21,083 nucleotides of DNA from Patescibacteria group bacterium (GTDB lineage: Bacteria > Patescibacteriota > Patescibacteriia > UBA2591 > UBA6264), in the NCBI GenBank assembly GCA_018896315.1, contig JAHIMV010000045.1, positions 1 to 21,083 of the forward strand. The letters run 5' to 3'. Of the stretch, positions 1-6,702 are shown piece after piece (within the stretch, counting starts at the first letter, position 1; each line of letters starts with the position of its first letter). The notes under the pieces are model-generated. The model worked only from the letters and a program-made list of their open reading frames with translations, did no database searches and was not told the origin of the DNA. A program made the translations under genes and the position numbers.

Positions 1-30
1 AGAACATTTGAACATTAGAACATTTTAACA
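1..30. repeat. Short direct repeats of GAACATT type
   Basis: Three spaced copies of GAACATT and a fourth degenerate one (TTAACAT) follow each other at the window edge. A related AGAACATTTT occurs near 2163. No coding potential is seen. The repeat may extend beyond the left edge. Confidence 0.5.
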
Positions 31-31
31 T

Positions 32-65
32 AAGAAATTTTTGCAAAGCAAAAATTTCTTTCTTT
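32..65 (+). terminator. Perfect 13-bp hairpin followed by T-rich tract
   Basis: A 13-bp perfect stem (arms 32-44 and 48-60) closes an AAA loop and is followed by TCTTT. It is AT-rich but long, and probably ends transcription of a gene lying left of the window. Its symmetry allows action in both directions. Confidence 0.6.
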
Positions 66-115
66 ATGAATACATGCAACGTTTAAAGTTGCATTTTGTG
101 CAACATAAAATCCTA

Positions 116-143
116 TTGACAAAAAGACAAAAATCGTTATAAT
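116..143 (+). promoter_or_regulatory. Sigma70-type promoter for the secreted sorting-domain protein
   Basis: TTGACA (116-121) and TATAAT (138-143) are 16 bp apart. The A-rich spacer after TTGACAAAAA resembles those of the promoters at 18036, 19862 and 20291. Transcription would start near 150, leaving a leader of about 110 nt. Confidence 0.8.
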
Positions 144-152
144 TACACTTGG

Positions 153-190
153 CTGAATAAAAATATATTAACATTTATTCAGTTTTCTTT
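153..190 (+). promoter_or_regulatory. Leader hairpin, possible attenuator
   Basis: Arms CTGAATAAA (153-161) and TTTATTCAG (174-182) form a 9-bp stem followed at once by TTTTCTTT. It lies just downstream of the expected transcription start, so it could stop transcription early or stabilise the mRNA 5' end. An unused-looking GGAGG lies at 197-201. A 9-codon ORF (ATG 236-238) ends in a TGA that overlaps the main ATG. Function is unproven. Confidence 0.4.
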
Positions 191-261
191 AAAAAAGGAG
201 GAAAAACAAAAAAGACTTTTCAGAGTTATCAATTAATGAAAGTAAAAAAAGGAGAAAGAAA

Positions 262-2052
262 ATGAAAGGGAAGAGATTTTTTTTAGTTTTGGGGTTAATG
301 GTTTTTATCTTAGCCCAGAGTTTGGTGTTTGCCGAGTCAAGTTTCGCAATAACGGCTGTGCCACAAGACGGCATAGCTCGTTATGGTCAGGATGAAGTGG
401 AATTTATTGCTCTCCGTTATGTTTTTGAGAACAATTCAGATTTTGACAGAAATGTTCTCAGCTTTAACTTAACGTTTAAATGGTATTTTGGATTAAATGT
501 TGAGCAAGTAGAACTTTATGGAGTTAGCGCATCAGTACTTATTGGCGTTTTTCAACCTGGCAATTACCAAATAGTTATACTTGATAGTCTTAATCTTACT
601 GTCATTGGCAATGCTTCTTATATTGTTCAACTTGTTGTTAAAGCAATAGGCAATGGTAGATTAGGCATTACTTTAAGTAATTGTGAAGTTCAAGACGCAG
701 AAACTGGAGACATTTTTTATGCTGAAGAACAAATTTCCACAAGCCACACAGTAATTGATTTGTACAAAGATATGCATTATTTGTACACTTCCCCAGAGCA
801 GGACACGGTTTATTTGTTTCCCGGGCAAGAGTTTAATTGGTATCAATCTTTAGACAAAGTTTATTTCAATTCTTTTAGCCAAACAGTTGTTGCACTTTAT
901 ATGTATGTTTATACTAACACTGATGGCAACTATTATTTTCCTATTTGGTCAGGATATGTATCAGGATTAATAAATGAAGGCACCCTGACTACTTATCAGC
1001 AGTTTAACAATTATTATCTTTTGTGGACGGCTAATACTGGCGAAGGAATTGATATGGCTTATTTAGGAAATGCGGTAATGTTTAACCAAATGCCAATTGG
1101 TTGCTCTACTTATTTTTCTTCTTATCTGCAAATTTACGAGTATCATGAGCTGTTTGGAGAATTTACCAGTTATCATTCTAATCAAGTAAGTATAATTTCA
1201 AATACTGGATTTAGGTGCGATGTTACTGGCGACAGTTTAGTCAATGAGTTGGATTATCAATTGAGTGCTCAATACTTTATGACTTGTGATTATTGGGATT
1301 CGCAGTTTAATCCTCAGGGAGAAATAAATGTTAATAGATTAGCTCTTGTTTTTCATTGGCCAACAATGTTTGACTTATGGAGATTAGGAATATGGCTTGA
1401 AAATCCAGATCATCCCTTAGTAGCTTATCTGCGAATTGGCGAGGAATTTACTTTTAGCCTTGAAGAATCCAGTGGAGAAGACAGCATAGAACAAGACTAT
1501 GAATCTGATATTTTTGATAGCACTTTAGTGGTTACTACTCCGGGCAATATCGTTTCTGTTTATGGTTGGTTAAATGAAATGCCCTGGACTGAGACAAAAG
1601 TGTTATCGCAAGGTCAGATGATGAAATGGACAAATGATATTGAGCCAGAGGTCTGCGAAGTTAGTCCAAAGGGTAGTCAAAATGAATTTATTTTTACCTT
1701 ACCTCAGGGCTTAACTCAAATGCGAATTGGCGCTGCTATGGTTGTTACTGAAACGACCACGGGTATTGATGAGAATAAAATTATTGTTCCTACACAAGTA
1801 AGACTTGAAAATTATCCAAATCCGTTTAATCCAATTACAACAATCAGTTTTGATTTAACGGAAAAAGGAATGACCAGTCTAATGGTTTATGACATCAATG
1901 GCAGAAAAGTAGCGGACCTATGTCATGAAATAATGGAGCCTGGAAAATACCAGTTTAAGTTTGGTGGTTCTGAATTATGTTCTGGAATGTACTTTTGCGT
2001 TTTAAAAAATAAAAATCAGAGTATTAGCAGGAAAATGCTAATGCTCAAATAA
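262..2052 (+). CDS. Secreted protein with dockerin-like repeats and C-terminal sorting-type domain
   Basis: A 596-residue exported protein. Residues 1-24 form a signal peptide (basic KGKR, hydrophobic core, VFA/E cleavage). The N-terminal part (about 28-165) looks like a beta-sandwich, perhaps cohesin-like. Residues 319-340 (DVTGDSLVNELDYQL) resemble a type I dockerin F-hand, and 349-366 may be a degenerate second repeat. Residues 514-596 match the T9SS type A / FlgD-Ig-like sorting family: NYPNPFNP near 517, VYDINGRKV, SGMYF and a final KMLMLK. In Bacteroidota/Ignavibacteria-like bacteria this domain directs proteins through the type IX secretion system and is then cleaved; whether such a system exists here cannot be seen. 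SD GGAG lies 8 nt before the ATG. The gene stands alone between a promoter and terminators. The domain call is firm; function and surface location are inferred, and horizontal origin is possible. Confidence 0.8.
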   Translation: MKGKRFFLVLGLMVFILAQSLVFAESSFAITAVPQDGIARYGQDEVEFIALRYVFENNSDFDRNVLSFNLTFKWYFGLNVEQVELYGVSASVLIGVFQPGNYQIVILDSLNLTVIGNASYIVQLVVKAIGNGRLGITLSNCEVQDAETGDIFYAEEQISTSHTVIDLYKDMHYLYTSPEQDTVYLFPGQEFNWYQSLDKVYFNSFSQTVVALYMYVYTNTDGNYYFPIWSGYVSGLINEGTLTTYQQFNNYYLLWTANTGEGIDMAYLGNAVMFNQMPIGCSTYFSSYLQIYEYHELFGEFTSYHSNQVSIISNTGFRCDVTGDSLVNELDYQLSAQYFMTCDYWDSQFNPQGEINVNRLALVFHWPTMFDLWRLGIWLENPDHPLVAYLRIGEEFTFSLEESSGEDSIEQDYESDIFDSTLVVTTPGNIVSVYGWLNEMPWTETKVLSQGQMMKWTNDIEPEVCEVSPKGSQNEFIFTLPQGLTQMRIGAAMVVTETTTGIDENKIIVPTQVRLENYPNPFNPITTISFDLTEKGMTSLMVYDINGRKVADLCHEIMEPGKYQFKFGGSELCSGMYFCVLKNKNQSISRKMLMLK

Positions 2053-2062
2053 CAACAAATGA

Positions 2063-2096
2063 GCCTCGCCGGATTTAATCCAGCGAGGCCCCATTT
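2063..2096 (+). terminator. Intrinsic terminator 1 after the secreted protein gene
   Basis: GCCTCGC (63-69 of this kilobase) pairs with GCGAGGC at 2083-2089, with a further GGAT/ATCC stem inside, followed by CCCATTTTAT. It begins about 11 nt after the stop codon. Confidence 0.7.
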
Positions 2097-2107
2097 TATC
2101 TTTATAT

Positions 2108-2130
2108 ATGGGGTCTGGCCCCATTTTTTG
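2108..2130 (+). terminator. Intrinsic terminator 2 (ATGGGG/CCCCAT with T6)
   Basis: The ATGGGG and CCCCAT arms (2108-2113, 2119-2124) enclose a TCTGG loop, followed by a T run. This classical terminator stands in tandem with the hairpin at 2063. Confidence 0.75.
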
Positions 2131-2248
2131 TCCCTTGAAAACCCTTTGTTTATGCGTGTTATAGAACATTTTTTCTAATTTAGCACGATTTGACGTGTTT
2201 TTTTTATTATTGAAACTTGTTTCCTATATTCACATACTTTAATGCCTG

Positions 2249-2283
2249 CCCCGTAGTGAACGCGAAACGTTCTACTACTGGGG
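2249..2283. repeat. CCCCGTAGT palindrome supplying the elp3 stop codon
   Basis: CCCC (2249-2252) pairs with GGGG (2280-2283), GTAGT with ACTAC, and GAACG with CGTTC around a CGAAA loop; two single T bulges interrupt the stem. The TAG stop of elp3 (2275-2277) lies inside the right arm, so the last few residues are element-encoded. It shares the 9-mer TGCCCCGTA with the palindrome around the nested tRNA at 19169. Confidence 0.7.
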
Positions 2284-4056
2284 TTTCAATGATTTAACCA
2301 AATAAGTGTTTTGTAGACGATAACCTAAATGACGGTAATAGTCTCTTACTCCAACACCAGAGATGACCGCTATTTTTTTATATCCTTGTTCTTTAGCTAT
2401 TTTTTCAGCTTCAGCCATTAACTTTTTGCCCAAGCCTAAGTGCTGCGCCACGTTGTCCTGATTTATCAGGACTTTACGTGGTTGAGCCGCTTTTTTGCTC
2501 GTTTTTTCTACCCTGTTAAATTTCGCCGTAGGCGAACCCGCTTTGCGGGATTTAACAGGGTGAATTTCTACTAATTGGCCATAAGTATGTAGTTCTCGTA
2601 TAATGGCGGCATTTTCTAATCCAGGCAGGGTTTGATTATTAATTTGAGGTAATCTTAATCTTAAAAAAGCAGCTAACTTGTTTTGCTTTACGTCTTCAAA
2701 TGATAAAAATATTTCCTGGCCTTGCGAAGCAATATATTTTTGTTTTTTTAATTTTAGATTTTTAATATTTATTGATTCATTTTTTATTTCTCGACAACGA
2801 ATACATGAGCATATCTTTTTTTGTTCTTTCACCCCGTTAGAAATCCTTTTTTTTTGCAACGCCATAACATTTTTTTTCTTCATACTCTTGTTAGTGAAAT
2901 TTCTAACGGGGTTCATTTGCTTTTGAACATATTCTCTTAAATTGGAAATTTTGCTTCCGCCCTGAATCTGCCAGGCCGGAATATCTCTGATTAAACGATT
3001 GATTCGGACATATTCAGGAACAATTGATTTCATTTTAATTAATAAGTTCATTAATTGTTTGTCAGTGTAGGGTTTATACTTTTTACTTTTATACAACCCA
3101 TAAAGTTGAGAGCCTTTGGTAACAACGCAGGGGTATATTTTAAGCATGTCTGGTTGAAAATCCGGGTTGGCAAATAGTTTTTTAAACATTTTTAAATCTT
3201 TTTGAGGATTAGAACCAAGTAGTCCGGGCATAATGTGATAGCAGATTTTAAGCCCTGCGTTTTTTAATAGTTTGGTCGCATATATAATTTCTTTAACACC
3301 ATGCCCCCGATTATTGATTTTTAGAACTTTATCATCAATTATTTGGACTCCAATTTCTACTCTTGTACAACCTAATTTTCTCATTCTAATGATTTCTTTC
3401 GGAGTAATATAATCAGGCCTGGTTTCTAATGTTATGCCGATTATTCTATGTTTGGCTTTCTCGTTTCTTTTTTGCGCTTCAGCTAATGTCTTGCCCGCCC
3501 AAGTTTTCTTTGAAAATTTGGGCGGGTTAGCTCCGTCAAAACATCTTTTAATAAACCAGGTTTGGTATTTTTTAGGCAGATAAGACCAGGTGCCGCCAAT
3601 CACAATTAATTCAATTTTATCAACTGGATGATTGTTATTTTTTAATACTTCAATCCTTTTCTTAACTTGTTGATAGGGGTCGTATTTAAGTATTTTAGCT
3701 CTTTCTACAGCTGGTTCACCTGATAAATAACTCTTGGGCACGCCTTTTTCCAAGGGGCAGTAAAGACATTTGCCAGGACAAGGCCAGGGTTTGGTTAAAA
3801 CAGCCACAACAGCCACGCCAGAAAGAGAACGAATCGGGCGTTTTTTAAGTTGTTTTTGTAAAAAAATATTGGTTTTAACTTGTTTTTTCTTTTTTAATTT
3901 TTGATAAGTTTTTAAAATATCAAAGTTGCGTACTGGCGGAATTTTAAGCTGACCAGCTAATTGATGTTTTAATTTTGAAAATTGAGGTAAAGAACTAATT
4001 CTTTTTTGAACTAGTTTTTTAACTAAAGTATTTAATTGTTTTTCTAGTAAGGTCAT
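2275..4056 (-). CDS. elp3: Elp3-type tRNA uridine-34 modification enzyme (radical SAM + GNAT)
   Basis: Elp3 attaches a carboxymethyl group to wobble U34 of tRNAs using acetyl-CoA and radical SAM chemistry. The 4Fe-4S motif is C93-P-G-K-C97-L-Y-C100. ETRPD lies near 211, zinc-type cysteines CSCIRC at 416-421, and the GNAT acetyl-CoA loop QHLGLGKKL at 538-546. Stand-alone homologues occur in archaea and some bacteria such as Dehalococcoides. The protein is 593 residues, longer than usual, because three palindromes are translated in frame: residues 177-188, 382-408 (between SNLREYVQKQM and KEQKKICSC) and 499-515 (in the GNAT domain). A fourth provides the stop. The start is set by an extended -10 (TGCTATAAT, box 4068-4063) ending 6 nt before the ATG, so the mRNA is probably leaderless. 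Identification is firm; the effect of the insertions on activity is unknown. Confidence 0.93.
   Translation of the reverse strand: MTLLEKQLNTLVKKLVQKRISSLPQFSKLKHQLAGQLKIPPVRNFDILKTYQKLKKKKQVKTNIFLQKQLKKRPIRSLSGVAVVAVLTKPWPCPGKCLYCPLEKGVPKSYLSGEPAVERAKILKYDPYQQVKKRIEVLKNNNHPVDKIELIVIGGTWSYLPKKYQTWFIKRCFDGANPPKFSKKTWAGKTLAEAQKRNEKAKHRIIGITLETRPDYITPKEIIRMRKLGCTRVEIGVQIIDDKVLKINNRGHGVKEIIYATKLLKNAGLKICYHIMPGLLGSNPQKDLKMFKKLFANPDFQPDMLKIYPCVVTKGSQLYGLYKSKKYKPYTDKQLMNLLIKMKSIVPEYVRINRLIRDIPAWQIQGGSKISNLREYVQKQMNPVRNFTNKSMKKKNVMALQKKRISNGVKEQKKICSCIRCREIKNESINIKNLKLKKQKYIASQGQEIFLSFEDVKQNKLAAFLRLRLPQINNQTLPGLENAAIIRELHTYGQLVEIHPVKSRKAGSPTAKFNRVEKTSKKAAQPRKVLINQDNVAQHLGLGKKLMAEAEKIAKEQGYKKIAVISGVGVRDYYRHLGYRLQNTYLVKSLKPQ
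2511..2560. repeat. 50-bp three-way-junction palindrome inside elp3
   Basis: Outer arms CCCTGTTAAAT (2511-2521) and ATTTAACAGGG (2550-2560) pair perfectly. They enclose two perfect hairpins, TTCGCC-GTA-GGCGAA (2522-2536) and CCCGC-TTT-GCGGG (2537-2549), with no unpaired base at the junction. TTTCTA occurs before (2505-2510) and after (2565-2570), giving a 60-bp repeat unit, which is 20 codons. It encodes roughly residues 499-515 of Elp3. Confidence 0.8.
2832..2911. repeat. CCCCGTTAGAAAT palindrome inside elp3
   Basis: Perfect 13-bp terminal inverted repeats (2832-2844 and 2899-2911) bound an 80-bp segment with an irregular, T-rich centre. It is read through as residues 382-408, starting NPVRNF and ending ISNGV. 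It separates two conserved Elp3 blocks, which suggests a precise insertion. Confidence 0.75.
3494..3526. repeat. 33-bp palindrome inside elp3
   Basis: CCCGCCCAAGTTTTC (3494-3508) pairs with GAAAATTTGGGCGGG (3512-3526) with one G-T wobble, around a TTT loop. The length equals 11 codons and encodes NPPKFSKKTWAG at residues 177-188, just before the conserved KTLAEAQ segment. Confidence 0.75.
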
Positions 4057-4062
4057 TTTTTT

Positions 4063-4068
4063 ATTATA
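4063..4068 (-). promoter_or_regulatory. Extended -10 box of elp3 (leaderless start)
   Basis: TGC-TATAAT on the minus strand ends 6 nt before the elp3 ATG, so the expected +1 falls on the A of the start codon. A weak -35 (TTCTTA) lies 16 bp upstream. Confidence 0.65.
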
Positions 4069-4093
4069 GCAGATATCTTTATTTTAAGAACGA

Positions 4094-4119
4094 GAAGAGC
4101 CGGCGTTTGTGCCGGCTCG
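4094..4119 (-). terminator. GC-rich hairpin between the 90-aa membrane protein gene and elp3
   Basis: GAGCCGGC and GCCGGCTC pair around a short loop, between the stop at 4127 and the elp3 promoter. The downstream tract on the minus strand is only moderately T-rich, so it may terminate or be another family palindrome. Confidence 0.5.
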
Positions 4120-4126
4120 AAAAAAT

Positions 4127-4399
4127 TTAACGATTTAAAAGCTCTTTATAATGAGCTATAAATTCAAACACATACCAAGCTACCCAGATGGCCGTAAATA
4201 TGCCTAAAAGAATTATCATTCCCCAATTTCCTTGTTTGATTGCTCCGCCGCTGATAAAGGCGAGAAACATGATTAATAGGGCGAGAATCAAAAGTTTTGG
4301 CATATTATCCATGTCGTTTTCAGCAAGGTCTTGGTCACCAGTGCTGTCTTTTACAAGAGCGAGAAAAAGAGCTTTTAATACGATAAAGAACTTTTTCAT
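4127..4399 (-). CDS. Small membrane protein, unknown function
   Basis: The protein has 90 residues and I do not recognise the family. A basic N-terminus with a hydrophobic stretch (4-16) precedes an acidic segment (18-31), then two clear membrane helices at about 35-53 and 60-80 and a short charged tail. GGAGGG lies about 9 nt before the ATG, so unlike elp3 this gene uses a Shine-Dalgarno site. Its promoter is near consensus and overlaps the divergent methyltransferase promoter. A hairpin after the stop separates it from elp3, suggesting a single-gene transcript. It is likely real, given promoter, SD and helices. Confidence 0.7.
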   Translation of the reverse strand: MKKFFIVLKALFLALVKDSTGDQDLAENDMDNMPKLLILALLIMFLAFISGGAIKQGNWGMIILLGIFTAIWVAWYVFEFIAHYKELLNR

Positions 4400-4430
4400 T
4401 TTTTATTCCCTCCATTTATTTTATGTACAT

Positions 4431-4459
4431 ATTATAGCATAAATTTGACTTGTTGTCAA
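4431..4459 (-). promoter_or_regulatory. Near-consensus promoter of the 90-aa membrane protein gene
   Basis: On the minus strand TTGACA (4459-4454) and TATAAT (4436-4431) are separated by 17 bp, with TG upstream of the -10. It overlaps the divergent promoter at 4445-4473, so the two units may compete for RNA polymerase. Confidence 0.8.
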
Positions 4460-4473
4460 TTAGATGTTAGAAT
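4445..4473 (+). promoter_or_regulatory. Promoter of the methyltransferase operon (leaderless)
   Basis: TTGACT (4445-4450), a 17-bp spacer and TAGAAT (4468-4473). The ATG at 4481 lies 7 nt after the -10, at the expected +1, and no SD precedes it. Confidence 0.7.
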
Positions 4474-4480
4474 TAAACCA

Positions 4481-5284
4481 ATGAAAGAGAAACGATTAAA
4501 GAAAATTTTACAAAAAAATAAAGATGACTGGGAAAAAATTGCTGACAAGTTTTCTCAAACTCGTCATCATCTTTGGTATGAATTAAAAGATTTGAGTAAA
4601 CCTGCCCGCCAATCGCCTGACGGCTCAAGGCGTCTGGCAGGCGGGTATGTTAAAGATGGAGACAAGATTTTAGATTTAGGTTGCGGTAATGGACGGCTTT
4701 ATGAATTATTTAAGGATAGACGAGTAGAGTATACGGGCTTTGATGGTTCTAAAAGATTGATTGAAATAGCCAGGAAAAAATTTAACAATTTAACCCCGAA
4801 GGAAAGCAAGCTTCCTACGGGGCAGGCAATTAAACAACTTAACAAACCTGAGTTTATTGTTGGCGATGCTCTAAATTTGGAAACTAAGTTTCCAAAAAAT
4901 GAATTTAATAGTATTTTTTCAATTGCTTTTTTACATCATCTGCCATTTAAGAAAATACGGTTGAAAGTTTTAAAAGATTGTTATTCTTTTTTAAAGCCCA
5001 ATGGTTTTTTAGTCTGTACGGTTTGGAATTTTTATCAACCTCGGTTAATAAAGAAATACAAGATATGGAAAATTCTTTTTGGCTTTAAAGATGTGTTTAT
5101 TCCTTTTAAGTTTGATAATAAAGAAGTGAAACGCTATCACCATGTTTTTACTAAGAATGAATTTAAAAAATTGTTTATTAAAGCTGGCTTTAAAATAATA
5201 GATACATATTATATTAAAAAAGGAGAAAAAAGTAATTGGAAAAATGGTTATAATTTAGTTTTAATTGGTCAAAAAAATGGTTAA
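4481..5284 (+). CDS. Class I SAM-dependent methyltransferase
   Basis: A 267-residue Rossmann-type methyltransferase. Motif I, ILDLGCGNG, lies near residues 63-71; an acidic motif II region (YTGFDGS) and a motif IV-like region with FLHHLP follow. The substrate cannot be told. It resembles tRNA methyltransferases of the Trm9/ABH8 type, and a link to wobble modification with nearby elp3 is tempting, but this is inference. The ATG at 4481 was chosen over an upstream TTG because the -10 lies 7 nt before it. Two palindromes are translated in frame: 4601-4645 encodes 15 residues (PARQSPDGSRRLAGG) just before YVKDGDKILDLGCG, and 4794-4822 encodes part of TPKESKLPTGQ. The stop overlaps the next gene by 8 nt, implying coupling. 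Confidence 0.82.
   Translation: MKEKRLKKILQKNKDDWEKIADKFSQTRHHLWYELKDLSKPARQSPDGSRRLAGGYVKDGDKILDLGCGNGRLYELFKDRRVEYTGFDGSKRLIEIARKKFNNLTPKESKLPTGQAIKQLNKPEFIVGDALNLETKFPKNEFNSIFSIAFLHHLPFKKIRLKVLKDCYSFLKPNGFLVCTVWNFYQPRLIKKYKIWKILFGFKDVFIPFKFDNKEVKRYHHVFTKNEFKKLFIKAGFKIIDTYYIKKGEKSNWKNGYNLVLIGQKNG
4601..4645. repeat. 45-bp palindrome inside the methyltransferase gene
   Basis: CCTGCCCGCCA (4601-4611) pairs with TGGCAGGCGGG (4635-4645) apart from one mismatch and one wobble, with an inner CGCCT/AGGCG stem. It spans exactly 15 codons in frame, in a linker before motif I. Confidence 0.75.
4794..4822. repeat. 29-bp CCCCG...CGGGG palindrome inside the methyltransferase gene
   Basis: CCCCG-A-AGGAA pairs with TTCCT-A-CGGGG around AGCAAGC. 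It lies between a helix (ARKKFNNL) and a segment ahead of the next beta strand, where an extra loop should be tolerated. Confidence 0.7.
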
Positions 5285-6629
5285 TCCTGATATTTTTAAA
5301 ACTTATGACATTAGAGGTATATATCCTCAGGAGATTAATGAAGATATTGCTTTTAAGGTCGGGGTGGCTTTATATAAGTTTTTAAAGAGAAAATTAAAAA
5401 AGAGAAGTTTGAGAATTGTGGTTGGTCGTGATTGTCGGTTGTCTTCTAATTCACTTTTTAAGTCTTTATGTCAGGGAGTTTTTAGCCAGAAGGGGAGAAT
5501 CGTTGACGTTGGCTTAGTTTCTACGGATTCTCTTTATTTTGCTTTAGCATATTTCAAATATGATGGGGCAGTAATGATTACAGCTTCTCATAACCCTAAA
5601 AAAGATAATGGATTTAAATTATTAGCTAAAGGACCTAAGTGTATTTCTCAAGATTGGGGCATGGCTGAGATTAAAAAATTAGTTATCAAAGCAAAAATGT
5701 GTTTAATAAAGACCCAAGGTAAAATCATTAAGAAAAATATTATTCCAGATTATGTTAAATATATTTTAAAATTAGTTAATTTAAAAGATATTAAGCCCTT
5801 GAAAGTAGTAGTTGATGCTGGTAATGGTATGGGCGGAGAAGTTGTTGAGAAATTAGTTAAAGAGTTGCCGATTAAATTATATCCTTTATATTTTAAGCTA
5901 GATGGTCATTTTCCTAATCGATCGCCAAATCCAAAAATTAAAAACAATATTAGAGATTGCCAAAAAAAAGTAATTAAGCATAAAGCAGATTTTGGTTTAT
6001 CTTTTGACGGAGACGGAGATAGAGCTATTTTTGTTGATGAAAAAGGCAAGATAATTGGTAGTGATATGATTATTGCCTTATTCTCCATTTATTTTTTACG
6101 AAAAGAACCTAGAAGTAAGATTGTTTATAATTTAACCTGTTCTAAAATTTTAAAAGAAGTAATTATTAAAAATAATGGATTGCCTATTAGAACTAAGACT
6201 GGCCATGCTTTTATAAAAAAAGCGATGCAAAAACATAAAGCTATTTTTGGTGGTGAATTATCTGGTCATTTAAATTTTCGTGATGTCTTTTGCGCTGAAT
6301 CTGGTGGATTAGTTTTTATTTTAATGACTAAAATTTTATCACAAAGTAATCAACCTTTATCAAAATTGGTTAAAGAATTAAAAAAATATAGTCAGATTGA
6401 AGTTAATATTAAAACAACTCAATCTCAAAAAGCAATTGAGAAATTAGCCAAATTCTATCATAAGGGCAAACAAGATTACCTTGATGGATTAACAGCTGAA
6501 TTTTCTGATTATTGGTTTAATATTCGCGCTTCTAATACTGAGCCTTTGTTAAGGATAACTGTTGAAGCAAAGGATAAAAAATTAGCAGATAATAAACTAA
6601 GAGAGATAAAAAAAATAATTAAAGAATAA
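5277..6629 (+). CDS. Phosphomannomutase/phosphoglucomutase
   Basis: An alpha-D-phosphohexomutase of the ManB/AlgC group, which interconverts hexose 6-phosphate and 1-phosphate and feeds nucleotide-sugar synthesis. All four signatures are present in the 450-residue protein: the phosphoserine loop TASHNPKKDNG (catalytic Ser104), the metal loop DGDGDR (244-249), the sugar-specificity loop GGELSGH (325-331) and the phosphate-binding RASNTEP (417-423). The early DIFKTYDIRG is typical. ATG 5277 fits the family start better than a TTG 12 nt upstream. It overlaps the methyltransferase stop, so it is translated from the same mRNA. Sugar preference (mannose, glucose or both) cannot be read from sequence. 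It may supply precursors related to the reductase at 9078. Confidence 0.93.
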   Translation: MVNPDIFKTYDIRGIYPQEINEDIAFKVGVALYKFLKRKLKKRSLRIVVGRDCRLSSNSLFKSLCQGVFSQKGRIVDVGLVSTDSLYFALAYFKYDGAVMITASHNPKKDNGFKLLAKGPKCISQDWGMAEIKKLVIKAKMCLIKTQGKIIKKNIIPDYVKYILKLVNLKDIKPLKVVVDAGNGMGGEVVEKLVKELPIKLYPLYFKLDGHFPNRSPNPKIKNNIRDCQKKVIKHKADFGLSFDGDGDRAIFVDEKGKIIGSDMIIALFSIYFLRKEPRSKIVYNLTCSKILKEVIIKNNGLPIRTKTGHAFIKKAMQKHKAIFGGELSGHLNFRDVFCAESGGLVFILMTKILSQSNQPLSKLVKELKKYSQIEVNIKTTQSQKAIEKLAKFYHKGKQDYLDGLTAEFSDYWFNIRASNTEPLLRITVEAKDKKLADNKLREIKKIIKE

Positions 6630-6632
6630 TTA

Positions 6633-6699
6633 ATTCGCATGTGCGCATTCGCATTGCCGTAGTGCGAGTAAAGCGAGTGCGAAGGCGCGCTATTCGCAT
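6633..6699. repeat. GC-rich repeat block between the phosphohexomutase gene and murI
   Basis: Three direct copies of ATTCGCAT (6633-6640, 6647-6654, 6692-6699) are mixed with inverted pieces (TCGCA/TGCGA, GCGAA/TTCGC). It fills the whole gap and stands out in GC from its AT-rich surroundings, like an extragenic palindrome or composite insertion. It lies directly before the murI ATG, so it may affect murI translation. Confidence 0.6.
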
Positions 6700-6702
6700 A
6701 CT

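Noticed and set aside
1..30. CRISPR array
   Set aside because: The repeats are 7-9 nt with almost no spacers, far too short for CRISPR repeats, and no cas genes are nearby.
189..374. 61-residue minus-strand ORF opposite the leader and signal peptide
   Set aside because: Antisense of the signal-peptide region of a well-supported gene and of its A-rich leader.
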